Position numbers and translations under genes: made by a program. From Coriobacteriaceae bacterium (GTDB lineage: Bacteria > Actinomycetota > Coriobacteriia > Coriobacteriales > Coriobacteriaceae): 64,000 nt of DNA. The notes beneath the pieces were generated by a model, which saw only the letters and a program-made list of their open reading frames with translations, was not told the origin of the DNA and did not search any database. Location of the stretch: contig CADFMD010000010.1 of the NCBI GenBank assembly GCA_902835305.1, forward strand, positions 1 to 64,000. Reading direction: 5' to 3'. Positions 43,900-51,951 of the stretch are shown piece by piece. Numbering within the stretch: position 1 is the first letter of the stretch; each line of letters opens with the position of its first letter.

Positions 43900-45969
43900 C
43901 TATCGAACCGAAGAATCGCCCGAGGCCGAAGAGGTATCGGGCTCGTCATAAATCGCGCCGAGCACGTCGCGCACGACATGCATCGCGGTATCTGAGCCAC
44001 CGCCGCCCTGCTCCAGGACAGTAGCGATGACATACTTGGGATCATCGGCCGGCGCATAGGCGCAGAACCACGCGTATTCGTCCTCGCCGCTTTTCTCGCC
44101 CGTGCCCGACTTGCCGTATACCTGCGGCGTCAGGGTGCCAAAGTGAGCCGCCAGGGACGTCGATGCCGTGTAAATCACGTCGTGCATGCCGTTGCGAACA
44201 AGAGCCAAATCCGAATCGCTGTTGATCTTGGCCTCCAGGCGCTTCTTCTTGCCTTTGCCGTTGTACTTATAGGCATCGCCGTCGCCATCGCGCGACACGG
44301 CAGACAAAAACACGTGAGGCACGTACTGCTTACCGCCGTTGGCAAGGCCCATGTAGGCGCATGCCATCTGCAAAGGCGTCACCAAAATGTCGCCCTGGCC
44401 GATGGCAATGTTGGTCATATCGCCGGCATTCCACTTGCGGTCCTCGGCAGAGGCGTCGGTAAAGTACGACTCTTTCCACTCGGCATCGGGAATACGGCCC
44501 GCGCCCTCACTCGGCAAATCGATACCGCAGGTCTTGCCTAGGCCCCAGCGACGAAAGACCTCCTGCAGGCCCTCGGAATGTTGCTCGTCATAAAAGAACG
44601 CCTTGCCCATATCGTAGAAGACGGGGTCGCACGAGTTGGCAATACCCGACTGCAGCGTCATGGTGCCGTGTCCAGACGTCAGCCAGCAGCGCTTGCCCCA
44701 AGCCTTGCCCAAGCCCGTCCAATAGCCCGTGCAGTTGGTTGTCTGCGTTGAAGTGTAGGTTCCAAACTCAAGACCGGCCAGTGCCGAGAGCGGCTTGATG
44801 GTCGAGGCCGACATGTACTGTCCGCTAATGGCGCGGTTGAGCAGCGGGTGCGAACCCTTGTCATCATTGAGCTCGGTCCACACGTCATTTGAGACGCCGC
44901 CGATAAAGACGGACGGATCGAACTTGGGCTCGCTCGCCATGCCCAGGATCTCACCATTGTTGGGATCGAGGCACACCACAGCGCCGTTGCCGGCATTGCT
45001 GTAGCCGGTGGTCTTGGCAAGCTCGATGGCGCTCGCCAGCGCCGTCTCACAGGCCTGTTGGATCTTAAGGTCGAGCGTGAGCTTAATGTCGGAGCCGGCC
45101 TTGGCGGGCACGGCGCCGGCCTGACCGGTCACATTGCCCGAGGCATCGACCTTGACGGTCTGCTCGCCACGAATACCCTGCAGCAGGTTTTCGTAGTAGC
45201 TCTCAACACCCGCCTGGCCCACGATATCGCCCGACTGGTACGTAATCTTGCCAGCAGAAGCATCATCATCGCCAGAGGTTTTCTTATTCTGGGCCTCGAG
45301 CTGCTCGGAGGTAATGGTGCCGGTATAGCCCAAAATGTGACAGGCCGTCTCGCCGTACGGGTACTGGCGCTCGGTACGCTCGGCAATCTTGACGCCCGGG
45401 AACTCGCCTGCGTGCTCCTTGATATAGGCAACCGTGGAACGACGGACGTCCGTCGCGATGGTATGCAGGCTCTGGGCGCCCTCGGAATTGTCCTGAATAT
45501 TGCGCAGAACCGCCACGTAGGGCATACCGAGCACGTTGGCAAGATGGCGAACCAGAACCTCATCCTCGGCAAGGTCGCGGTAGGCCACGACAGCAAGTGA
45601 GGGACGGTTCTGGACAAGTGCCACGCCATTGCGGTCGAGGATGCGGCCGCGCACAGCGGGTGTGGTAACGGTGCGCGTCTGATTGCTATTAGCCTGCTTT
45701 TCGTAATAGTCCGACGAGACCATCTGCATGCCCCACAGCTTGACGGCAAGCGCCGCGAACATCGCGCCCACACCCGTGGTGAGGATGGAGAAGCGGCCCT
45801 TAAAGGCGGTCGCCGCGGTATTGCCCTCGCCCTCGGTGGCGCGCGGGGCCGTTCCATGCTGCGTATCGTAGGTAAAACGGGAATCGCCGCGACGCATGAT
45901 GACCAGCGCGACCACGATGGCCACAACCAGCACGATACCGGCGATAATAACCGTCATCTGGGAAGACAT
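43900..45969 (-). CDS. mrdA: Class B penicillin-binding protein 2 with two N-terminal membrane helices
   Basis: Peptidoglycan transpeptidase of the elongasome, 689 residues. The catalytic motifs are SASTIKP (SxxK), NSCDP (SxD) and YGKSGTGEKSG (KSGT). A dimerisation domain starts at VRGRILDRNG. Unusually the N-terminus has two hydrophobic stretches, about residues 6-25 and 61-80, separated by a charged loop (RRGDSRFTYDTQHG...). That would put the N-terminus outside the cell, unlike the single anchor of most PBP2. GGAGG is seven bases before the ATG. Paired with rodA downstream. Confidence 0.94.
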   Translation of the reverse strand: MSSQMTVIIAGIVLVVAIVVALVIMRRGDSRFTYDTQHGTAPRATEGEGNTAATAFKGRFSILTTGVGAMFAALAVKLWGMQMVSSDYYEKQANSNQTRTVTTPAVRGRILDRNGVALVQNRPSLAVVAYRDLAEDEVLVRHLANVLGMPYVAVLRNIQDNSEGAQSLHTIATDVRRSTVAYIKEHAGEFPGVKIAERTERQYPYGETACHILGYTGTITSEQLEAQNKKTSGDDDASAGKITYQSGDIVGQAGVESYYENLLQGIRGEQTVKVDASGNVTGQAGAVPAKAGSDIKLTLDLKIQQACETALASAIELAKTTGYSNAGNGAVVCLDPNNGEILGMASEPKFDPSVFIGGVSNDVWTELNDDKGSHPLLNRAISGQYMSASTIKPLSALAGLEFGTYTSTQTTNCTGYWTGLGKAWGKRCWLTSGHGTMTLQSGIANSCDPVFYDMGKAFFYDEQHSEGLQEVFRRWGLGKTCGIDLPSEGAGRIPDAEWKESYFTDASAEDRKWNAGDMTNIAIGQGDILVTPLQMACAYMGLANGGKQYVPHVFLSAVSRDGDGDAYKYNGKGKKKRLEAKINSDSDLALVRNGMHDVIYTASTSLAAHFGTLTPQVYGKSGTGEKSGEDEYAWFCAYAPADDPKYVIATVLEQGGGGSDTAMHVVRDVLGAIYDEPDTSSASGDSSVR

Positions 45970-45982
45970 CTACGAGCCTCCC

Positions 45983-46549
45983 CTATTTGAGCTTACGGGT
46001 CTTGGGCTTAAAGCGCATGCCCGTCTGGCGTCCGCCACGTGCGGAGAATCCATAACCGGACTGCGGCACGACGCCGGACATCAAAAACGGAATGGCAACC
46101 AAACCCGTCAGGATCGAAGACGGCAGCGCATGGCCGAAGATCGCCACGACAAAGCTCGTCTCCAAACCCATAAACAGCAAGATGATGCTGTAGATCACAT
46201 TAATGACGAGCGCGAAGGCACCCACCGTGATGCCGCGCGCACTCGGGGTACCGCCCGTCTGACCGGCGGCGCTATGCACCAGGGCAAAAGAACCCACGGT
46301 CAGCAGGAGCGACATAACGCCCACCGGCACGGCAGCGGACAGGTCATAAAACAAGCCGCTGCAAAAACCGCACGCGACGGCACGGGTCGGGTCGCCCGAG
46401 AACACGCTTAGGCACACCAGGATAATCATGAAGTTGACGCGACCGCCCGCAATGGAGATCTGCGGTGCCAGGCCTGCCTGCAGCAGCACGCACACGATGG
46501 CGGCGATTACAAACGTGCGGGAGCTCATCCCCTGCTCGTGTAGATCCAT
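45983..46549 (-). CDS. mreD: Rod shape-determining protein MreD
   Basis: Small membrane protein of the elongasome, about 188 residues with five or six hydrophobic helices (FVIAAIVCVLLQAGL; VNFMIILVCLSVF; VGVMSLLLTVGSFALV). Identification rests on this profile and its place between mreC and mrdA. ATG 46549 has GGGGG seven bases upstream. The C-terminal 35 residues are basic and cytoplasmic. Confidence 0.88.
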   Translation of the reverse strand: MDLHEQGMSSRTFVIAAIVCVLLQAGLAPQISIAGGRVNFMIILVCLSVFSGDPTRAVACGFCSGLFYDLSAAVPVGVMSLLLTVGSFALVHSAAGQTGGTPSARGITVGAFALVINVIYSIILLFMGLETSFVVAIFGHALPSSILTGLVAIPFLMSGVVPQSGYGFSARGGRQTGMRFKPKTRKLK

Positions 46550-46560
46550 GGACATGCCCC

Positions 46561-47559
46561 CTATTCGCTCGAGCCGGAATCGGTCGTCTCGGACGTGTCG
46601 GAACTGTCATCCGAGCTCTCGTCCTTCGTCTTGGTCGCAGCATCGCGCGACGTTCCCTGCGGCGTGCTGTTGGCCGTGCTCACATCCTCATCCGAGGCCG
46701 ACTGTTCGTCGGTCAGCGAGGTAATGACGAGCACTTCCTCGTTGTTCTCGGCCGTAGTCTGAGCGCGCACCACAATGGTGTAGTACACGTCGTTTGCCGA
46801 TTTCTCAACCGACGAGACGGTGCCGAGCGGAAGGCCCTTGGGGAACACACCGCCAATGCCCGAGGTCACGATGATGTCGCCAACCTTAACGTCGGAGTCG
46901 ACGCTCACGTACTCAAGACGCAGCGTGCCGTCAGCCTGACCCTGCAGCATGCCCTGGGCGCGCGTGTCCTGCACCATAGCGGACACGCCCGAGTTCTCGT
47001 CGCCAATCAGGCGCACGGTGGACGTCTTGGCCGAGACCTCGATAATCTGGCCTATGACACCGGCAGAACTCGTCACAGGCATGTTGATGGTAAGACCGTC
47101 GGCAGAACCCTTATCGATGGTGACGGTCGAGGTCCAGGCATCGCCCGAAGCGCCGACGATACGAGCTGCGGTCGACTTAAGATTGTAGGTCGACTGCAGG
47201 CCGACCAGCCCCTCCAGTCGCTCGGCGGTCTTTTGAGCCTCGGAGAGCTCGGCAACCTTAGAGGTCAGTTCCTCGTTTTGCTTCTTAAGCTCGTCAAGCG
47301 TGTCCTGCGACGCCGTAAGGTTAGAGAACACGTTACCGATCGCATTGAAGGGAGCCGCCACAGCCGAGCCCACAAAGCGCACCGGCGAGGTAATCGTCGT
47401 CACGCCCGAGCGCACGGCATGAATCGGTCCTGCCTCGCCCTCGCGGATGTAAAACGTGAGCAGCAACACCGAAATCAGGCTGAAAACAATCAACGGGCGC
47501 ATACCCGTTGATTGTCGCTTGGTATTCAGATTTGTGGAGAAACCCGAAGATCGTGCCAA
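46561..47559 (-). CDS. mreC: Rod shape-determining protein MreC
   Basis: Bitopic scaffold linking MreB to PBP2. One helix (about 21-38) is followed by a coiled coil (TLDELKKQNEELTSKVAELSEAQ) and a beta-rich domain (GVIGQIIEVSAKTSTVRLIGD; VKVGDIIVTSGIGGVFPKGLPLG). The last 55 residues are an acidic Ser/Thr/Asp tail. Start is TTG after AGGTGG. Between mreB and mreD. Confidence 0.93.
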   Translation of the reverse strand: MARSSGFSTNLNTKRQSTGMRPLIVFSLISVLLLTFYIREGEAGPIHAVRSGVTTITSPVRFVGSAVAAPFNAIGNVFSNLTASQDTLDELKKQNEELTSKVAELSEAQKTAERLEGLVGLQSTYNLKSTAARIVGASGDAWTSTVTIDKGSADGLTINMPVTSSAGVIGQIIEVSAKTSTVRLIGDENSGVSAMVQDTRAQGMLQGQADGTLRLEYVSVDSDVKVGDIIVTSGIGGVFPKGLPLGTVSSVEKSANDVYYTIVVRAQTTAENNEEVLVITSLTDEQSASDEDVSTANSTPQGTSRDAATKTKDESSDDSSDTSETTDSGSSE

Positions 47560-47580
47560 ATGGAATCCACCTTTTGGAAA

Positions 47581-48624
47581 TTAAGCATTGGTCTGGACGA
47601 AGCCGCCATCAAACGCATTGGCCTCGAGCACGCGGGCACAGCCGTTAACGACGTTATCGAGCGCCGTGGGGCTGACGTTGACCGAAACACCGGTCTCATC
47701 GCGCAGGCGCACGTCGAGACCGCGCAGCAGCGCGCCGCCACCGGTCAGCAAAATGCCGTAGTACATAAGGTCCGAGGCAAGATCGGGAGGCGTAGCGTCG
47801 AGTGCGTCCTTGACGGCCTTGGCCATCTCGTCGAGCGGCTTGTTGAGTGCGCGACGAATCTCCTCGCTCTCGATGCGCACGGTCTTGGGCAGACCGGTGA
47901 TCACGTCGCGACCGTTGACCTCGACGTCGAGCTCATCCTTGAGCGGCACGGCGGAGCCGACCTTGATCTTGATGTCCTCTGCCGTACGCTCGCCGATGGC
48001 CAGGTTGTAGGCATCACGAACGTGCGTGAGGATGGCCTGGTCGAACTCGTCGCCGGCAATACGAATGGACTGCGAGACGACGATGCCGCCCATAGCGATA
48101 ACGGCAACCTCGGTGGTACCGCCACCGATGTCGATGACCATGGAGCCGGTGGGTTCCTCGACGGGCAGGTCGGCGCCGATGGCAGCCGCCATGGGCTCTT
48201 CGATCAGATAGGCCTGGCGGGCACCGGCCTGGATCGTGGCCTCAAAGACAGCGCGCTTCTCGACCGACGTGACACCGGAGGGAACGCAGACGACAACACG
48301 CGGACGCGGAGTCCACGGATAGCGCTTCTCGGACGCCTTGTCGATAAAGTAGCGAAGCATGGCCTCGGTAACATCGAAGTCGGCGATGACGCCGTCCTTC
48401 AGGGGACGAACGGCCACGATGTTGCCGGGCGTACGGCCGAGCATGCGCTTTGCCTCGATACCGACCGCCAAGATGCGCTCGTCGTTCTTGTCGATGGCGA
48501 CAACAGAGGGCTCGCGAATGACGATGCCCTTGCCGCGCACGGAGACAAGCGTATTGGCGGTGCCGAGGTCGATGGCAAGATCGCCCGCATAGCTACCGAA
48601 GAACATATCCATCAAAGAAAACAA
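47581..48624 (-). CDS. mreB: Actin-like cell-shape protein MreB
   Basis: Filament-forming ATPase that directs side-wall synthesis. Actin-fold motifs are IDLGTANTLV (phosphate 1), VIDIGGGTTEVAVI (phosphate 2) and GILLTGGGALLRGLDVRL (adenosine). 347 residues. The TTG start is five bases after AGGAG. First gene of mreB-mreC-mreD-mrdA-rodA; a rod or short-rod cell is implied. Confidence 0.96.
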   Translation of the reverse strand: MFSLMDMFFGSYAGDLAIDLGTANTLVSVRGKGIVIREPSVVAIDKNDERILAVGIEAKRMLGRTPGNIVAVRPLKDGVIADFDVTEAMLRYFIDKASEKRYPWTPRPRVVVCVPSGVTSVEKRAVFEATIQAGARQAYLIEEPMAAAIGADLPVEEPTGSMVIDIGGGTTEVAVIAMGGIVVSQSIRIAGDEFDQAILTHVRDAYNLAIGERTAEDIKIKVGSAVPLKDELDVEVNGRDVITGLPKTVRIESEEIRRALNKPLDEMAKAVKDALDATPPDLASDLMYYGILLTGGGALLRGLDVRLRDETGVSVNVSPTALDNVVNGCARVLEANAFDGGFVQTNA

Positions 48625-48684
48625 CGCAACTCCTGATGTGTTGGATGATTGCTGGAAAACTACTAGCTCATCATACTAGCGCAA

Positions 48685-48717
48685 GCCCGGCGCCTCACTT
48701 GCGGTGAAGCGCCGGGC
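48685..48717 (-). terminator. Hairpin after the TPR protein gene
   Basis: GCCCGGCGC/GCGCCGGGC stem extended by TCAC/GTGA, about 22 bases past the stop at 48740. The following T content is low, so it may be a weak terminator ahead of mreB. Confidence 0.6.
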
Positions 48718-48739
48718 AAAGCTAAATCCCATAAGGTCA

Positions 48740-50044
48740 CTACTGGTTGTCAGCAGCCGAGAAATCCATATCAAGCGAAGAAACGGCCCAGCCGATATGG
48801 TTGTCGGAGCGCACGAATTTGACGGTGTACTCCTGCTCGCCGCCCTTGGACAGCGATGCCTTCACCTTGGCGGTCGTCTCGGTCATGGACTGATCCATGC
48901 CCTCGACGGACACGGTGGCACCCTGCGGAATCGAGGAGATGATCATCGACTTAGCGTCCTCGGACAGGCTCGAGGCCAGGCAAGACTCGGCCTTTGCGGC
49001 GTCACCGTCGCCGGCAGCCTGGAACAGATCGGTAACGACAGACTCCTGAGACGGGAAGCCAAAGCCGCGCGTGTAGGCAAAGCCCAGACCGCCCGCGGCG
49101 ATCAAAATAAGCAGAAGCAGAACGATGAAGACTTTAAGACCCGTATGGCGATGGCGACGACGGACCTTGGCCTGCTTACGATCCTGACGGTCCTGCTGGA
49201 CCATCTCGGACTCGGACAGCGTAAAGAAGCCGGTGTCCGAGGGATCGGGCATAAACTGACCGGTCGCGCCCGTAGGATCGAGAGGATCGACGGCAGGAGC
49301 GTCCATCGCGGGCGCCGGAGCCGTGGCCATAGCCGTCTGGGCAGACAGCGCGGCAAGCGAATCGTGCACGCGGGCAAGCTCATCGGCCTGCTCGGAGGTG
49401 AGCTGGTAGATGCCATCGGCAGTAGCGGCGTTAAAGGCATCGAGTGCGTCGGAGGGGCGGCCGGCGGCAGAAAGCGCCTGACCCATGCCGGCGTTGAGCG
49501 CACGCGTGTCGTCGCGGGGGCCGGCAAAGTCGATAGCCGTGCGGTAAGTCTCCACGGCATCCGCCGGACGGCCGAGCTTAATGAAGCAACGACCGAGCTC
49601 GCCGAGTGCGGCGGCAGGAGCCGGATTGGCGCCATCGATGGCAGCCTGACGGAAGGCGGTTCCCGCGTTGGCATAGTCGCCCGACTGGAACAGCGCATTG
49701 CCCAGGCCCAGATAGGCCTTGAACGGCGTGGCATAGGAAGCATCCTGCGTAGCAGCAGAGAACACCTGAGCGGCCGTCGTGTAGTCGCCCACGGCGGCAA
49801 GCGCCTTGCCGCGGTTGGTGAGCAGCGCGCCGCGCTTGCCGTAGGTGCCGTCGTTGAGGGCGGCGGCATAGGCCTCGGCGGCCTCGGCATACATGCCCAG
49901 GTGCATCAAGGCGTTGCCACGAAGGTGATCGGCCTCGCCCATAATCTCATCGGGAGTCTTTGCCGCCCCAAGCATCTGGGCTGCAGCGGAAAAATCACCC
50001 GCGCGGTAAGCGGCGCGGCCCTGTTGGATCAGCTGGCTATTCAA
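48740..50044 (-). CDS. TPR-repeat membrane protein with extracytoplasmic C-terminal domain
   Basis: 434 residues. Residues 1-235 are helical TPR-like repeats (GRAAYRAGDFSAAAQML; GDYTTAAQVFSAA; GRPADAVETYRTA; GRPSDALDAFNAA). A Pro/Ala linker and a basic stretch (RRRHRHTG) lead to one membrane helix (about 303-325), and about 105 residues outside (FQAAGDGDAAKAESCLASSL...) look like a small NTF2-like or DUF4878-type domain. TTG start six bases after GGGG. Twelve bases after ppiB and co-transcribed with it. Function unknown; the TPR face points into the cytoplasm. Confidence 0.7.
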   Translation of the reverse strand: MNSQLIQQGRAAYRAGDFSAAAQMLGAAKTPDEIMGEADHLRGNALMHLGMYAEAAEAYAAALNDGTYGKRGALLTNRGKALAAVGDYTTAAQVFSAATQDASYATPFKAYLGLGNALFQSGDYANAGTAFRQAAIDGANPAPAAALGELGRCFIKLGRPADAVETYRTAIDFAGPRDDTRALNAGMGQALSAAGRPSDALDAFNAATADGIYQLTSEQADELARVHDSLAALSAQTAMATAPAPAMDAPAVDPLDPTGATGQFMPDPSDTGFFTLSESEMVQQDRQDRKQAKVRRRHRHTGLKVFIVLLLLILIAAGGLGFAYTRGFGFPSQESVVTDLFQAAGDGDAAKAESCLASSLSEDAKSMIISSIPQGATVSVEGMDQSMTETTAKVKASLSKGGEQEYTVKFVRSDNHIGWAVSSLDMDFSAADNQ

Positions 50045-50055
50045 GGAAGTCCCCT

Positions 50056-50598
50056 TTACTCGTGAACGATCTCGACATGGACGATCTCGTCGCCGGCACG
50101 CAGCTGCGAAATCACATCGAGACCCTCGACCGTGGTACCAAAGACGGTGTAACCGGAATCAAGGTTATGCTGGGCACCCAGGCAGAAGTAGAACTGCGAA
50201 CCCGCGGAATCGGGGTCCATGGAGCGTGCCATGGCAAGGGCGCCATCGACATGGCTGTTGCGCGGATTGGTGGCAAACTCGCCCTTGATGCAGTAGCCGG
50301 GGCCACCGGTACCGGGCATACCGTCGGGGCCCTCAAGACCGGCAGCGACGTCGGCGCCGGACATGTCGCGGGTATTGGGGTCGCCGCCCTGGATAACAAA
50401 ACCGGGCACATAGCGATGGAACTTAAGGCCATCATAGAAGCCCATCGTGGAAAGCTCGCAGAAGTTCGCGACATGAATGGGAGCGCCCTCGCCGTCAAAC
50501 TTGACCTTGATGGTACCCTTCGACGTCTCGATTACGGCGCACTCGTCGCCGACAAGCTGATACTCGGGCGTGTAGAGCTCTTTCTTAAAACCAAACAT
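50056..50598 (-). CDS. ppiB: Cyclophilin-type peptidyl-prolyl isomerase
   Basis: Cis-trans prolyl isomerase, 180 residues, without a signal peptide and so cytoplasmic. Cyclophilin core: NFCELSTMGFYDGLKFHRYVPGFVIQGGDP, then GSQFYFCLG (QFxF) and YTVFGTTVEGLDVI. AGGAAGGAACCAC precedes the ATG. First gene of a two-gene unit with the TPR protein. Confidence 0.93.
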   Translation of the reverse strand: MFGFKKELYTPEYQLVGDECAVIETSKGTIKVKFDGEGAPIHVANFCELSTMGFYDGLKFHRYVPGFVIQGGDPNTRDMSGADVAAGLEGPDGMPGTGGPGYCIKGEFATNPRNSHVDGALAMARSMDPDSAGSQFYFCLGAQHNLDSGYTVFGTTVEGLDVISQLRAGDEIVHVEIVHE

Positions 50599-50637
50599 GT
50601 GGTTCCTTCCTCGTGCGTTTAAAGCATATTTGTACGA

Positions 50638-50667
50638 ATTGTAGCAATAAGCACGGGTTTACATCAA
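50638..50667 (-). promoter_or_regulatory. Promoter of ppiB
   Basis: Minus strand TTGATG (50667-50662), 18-base spacer, TACAAT (50643-50638), giving a leader of about 35 bases. Confidence 0.6.
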
Positions 50668-50705
50668 TTGCGCACGTAGGTTATGCCGACTATGGCGAAC
50701 TAATT

Positions 50706-51848
50706 TTAGGAACGCTGCTGCGGCTTCCAGGAACCCACATTGGCATCGTACTGGTTCAGCGCGCTGTTGCCGCCCTGCGCGATGGGCGCCAGGATCTCGC
50801 TTTGGTGGGAACTCATCGACTCGCCATCGGGAATGGCCAGCGAGATATCCCAGCTCTGGCAGATCACGTCGACGCGCTCATACATCCACTCAGCAAGCTG
50901 CTTTAAGTGGGCGATGTCATCCGCATAGACCGTATCGTCCTGTACTTTCAGGTTGTTGAGCTCATCTTGCGTCTTTTTGATCTGGTCGCGCAGGGCGTAG
51001 GCACTCTGCGACAGCTCCTGACGGGTGGACAGCGGCGTTCGGAGATAACCGTTGTTAAAGGAATCGATGACCTCGCCGATCTGGTCCTCGTCAGCGTAGG
51101 ACACGATGGTCTGATACAGACCGTCGAGCCTGGTATAGAGCTGATCATCGGTGAGCACGGTTTCTTCCTGAACCACCTCGGCAGAATCGCCCTGCTTGGT
51201 ATCGTCCTCAGTCGCCTCGCCCTTTTGACGCGTGGGGAAGGTGGTTTGTGCAGCTTGGCCAAACTGGTCGTAGAAGCCAGGCATAACACCCATGGGATCG
51301 GTCGTCACGAACCAATAGGCACCACCGCACACGACGGCAAGGACCGCGATGATAATGAGCGGCTTGGGAATATGACGCTTATGCTTGTGATAGGCGTCCT
51401 CGTCGGGGTGCACCTTGCGCTTGGGTTTTTGAGCATCGTCATGCAGGGAAACGGGCATGGGAATATCGACCTTGGGGATACCGAAATCCTTATCGAAAGC
51501 CGGCAGCACGCAGGTCTCATTGGGGTCGGCGGCGTCCGAAAGCACCGCAGCGGCAGAGGCCGGCGCATGCGGCACCTCGGTATCGATCTGCTCTTGCGTT
51601 AGGCGCGGAAAGCCCGCCGTGCGGCCCGCTGCCAGGTCGGATGCGGCCGCGTCCTCGGAGAGGATACCCGGAGCGGGGCGTCCGCATTTGGGGCACGTAC
51701 GATCATGCGGAGAAAGACGGGCACCGCAGCCCTCACAGAACACGAACTCGGTGTGCTCGGGACCATCGCCCGGACCCACATAGGCGTTGCAGTAGGGGCA
51801 GAACGAGGCGCCGTCCTCGATGGTCTTAAGGCAATGCGGACAGATCAC
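50706..51848 (-). CDS. Double zinc-ribbon single-pass membrane protein
   Basis: 380 residues. The cytoplasmic N-terminus has two zinc ribbons: Cys3/6/17/20 and Cys38/41/52/55 (CPHC...CPYC, CEGCG...CPKCG). After a low-complexity linker and a basic patch (KHKRH) one membrane helix spans about 163-181. The remaining 200 residues are predicted outside and rich in helices and acidic residues (RLDGLYQTIVSYADEDQIGEVID). GTG 51848 is set by AGAGG five bases upstream. The layout resembles other zinc-ribbon membrane sensors or scaffolds of Gram-positives, but no function can be assigned. Confidence 0.72.
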   Translation of the reverse strand: MICPHCLKTIEDGASFCPYCNAYVGPGDGPEHTEFVFCEGCGARLSPHDRTCPKCGRPAPGILSEDAAASDLAAGRTAGFPRLTQEQIDTEVPHAPASAAAVLSDAADPNETCVLPAFDKDFGIPKVDIPMPVSLHDDAQKPKRKVHPDEDAYHKHKRHIPKPLIIIAVLAVVCGGAYWFVTTDPMGVMPGFYDQFGQAAQTTFPTRQKGEATEDDTKQGDSAEVVQEETVLTDDQLYTRLDGLYQTIVSYADEDQIGEVIDSFNNGYLRTPLSTRQELSQSAYALRDQIKKTQDELNNLKVQDDTVYADDIAHLKQLAEWMYERVDVICQSWDISLAIPDGESMSSHQSEILAPIAQGGNSALNQYDANVGSWKPQQRS

Positions 51849-51951
51849 GGCATCCTCTTTTCGAAGCAATTCAAACAATCGAGGTTAGAGCATAACATCG
51901 CCAAGGCCCCACAGGAGCAAGGCACCAATTCAACATCGCCAGGGCGCGTAG

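Noticed and set aside
51892..51945. Direct repeat AACATCGCCA after the P-type ATPase
   Set aside because: Only a ten-base match twice, about 40 bases apart, with no mobile-element features; likely chance.
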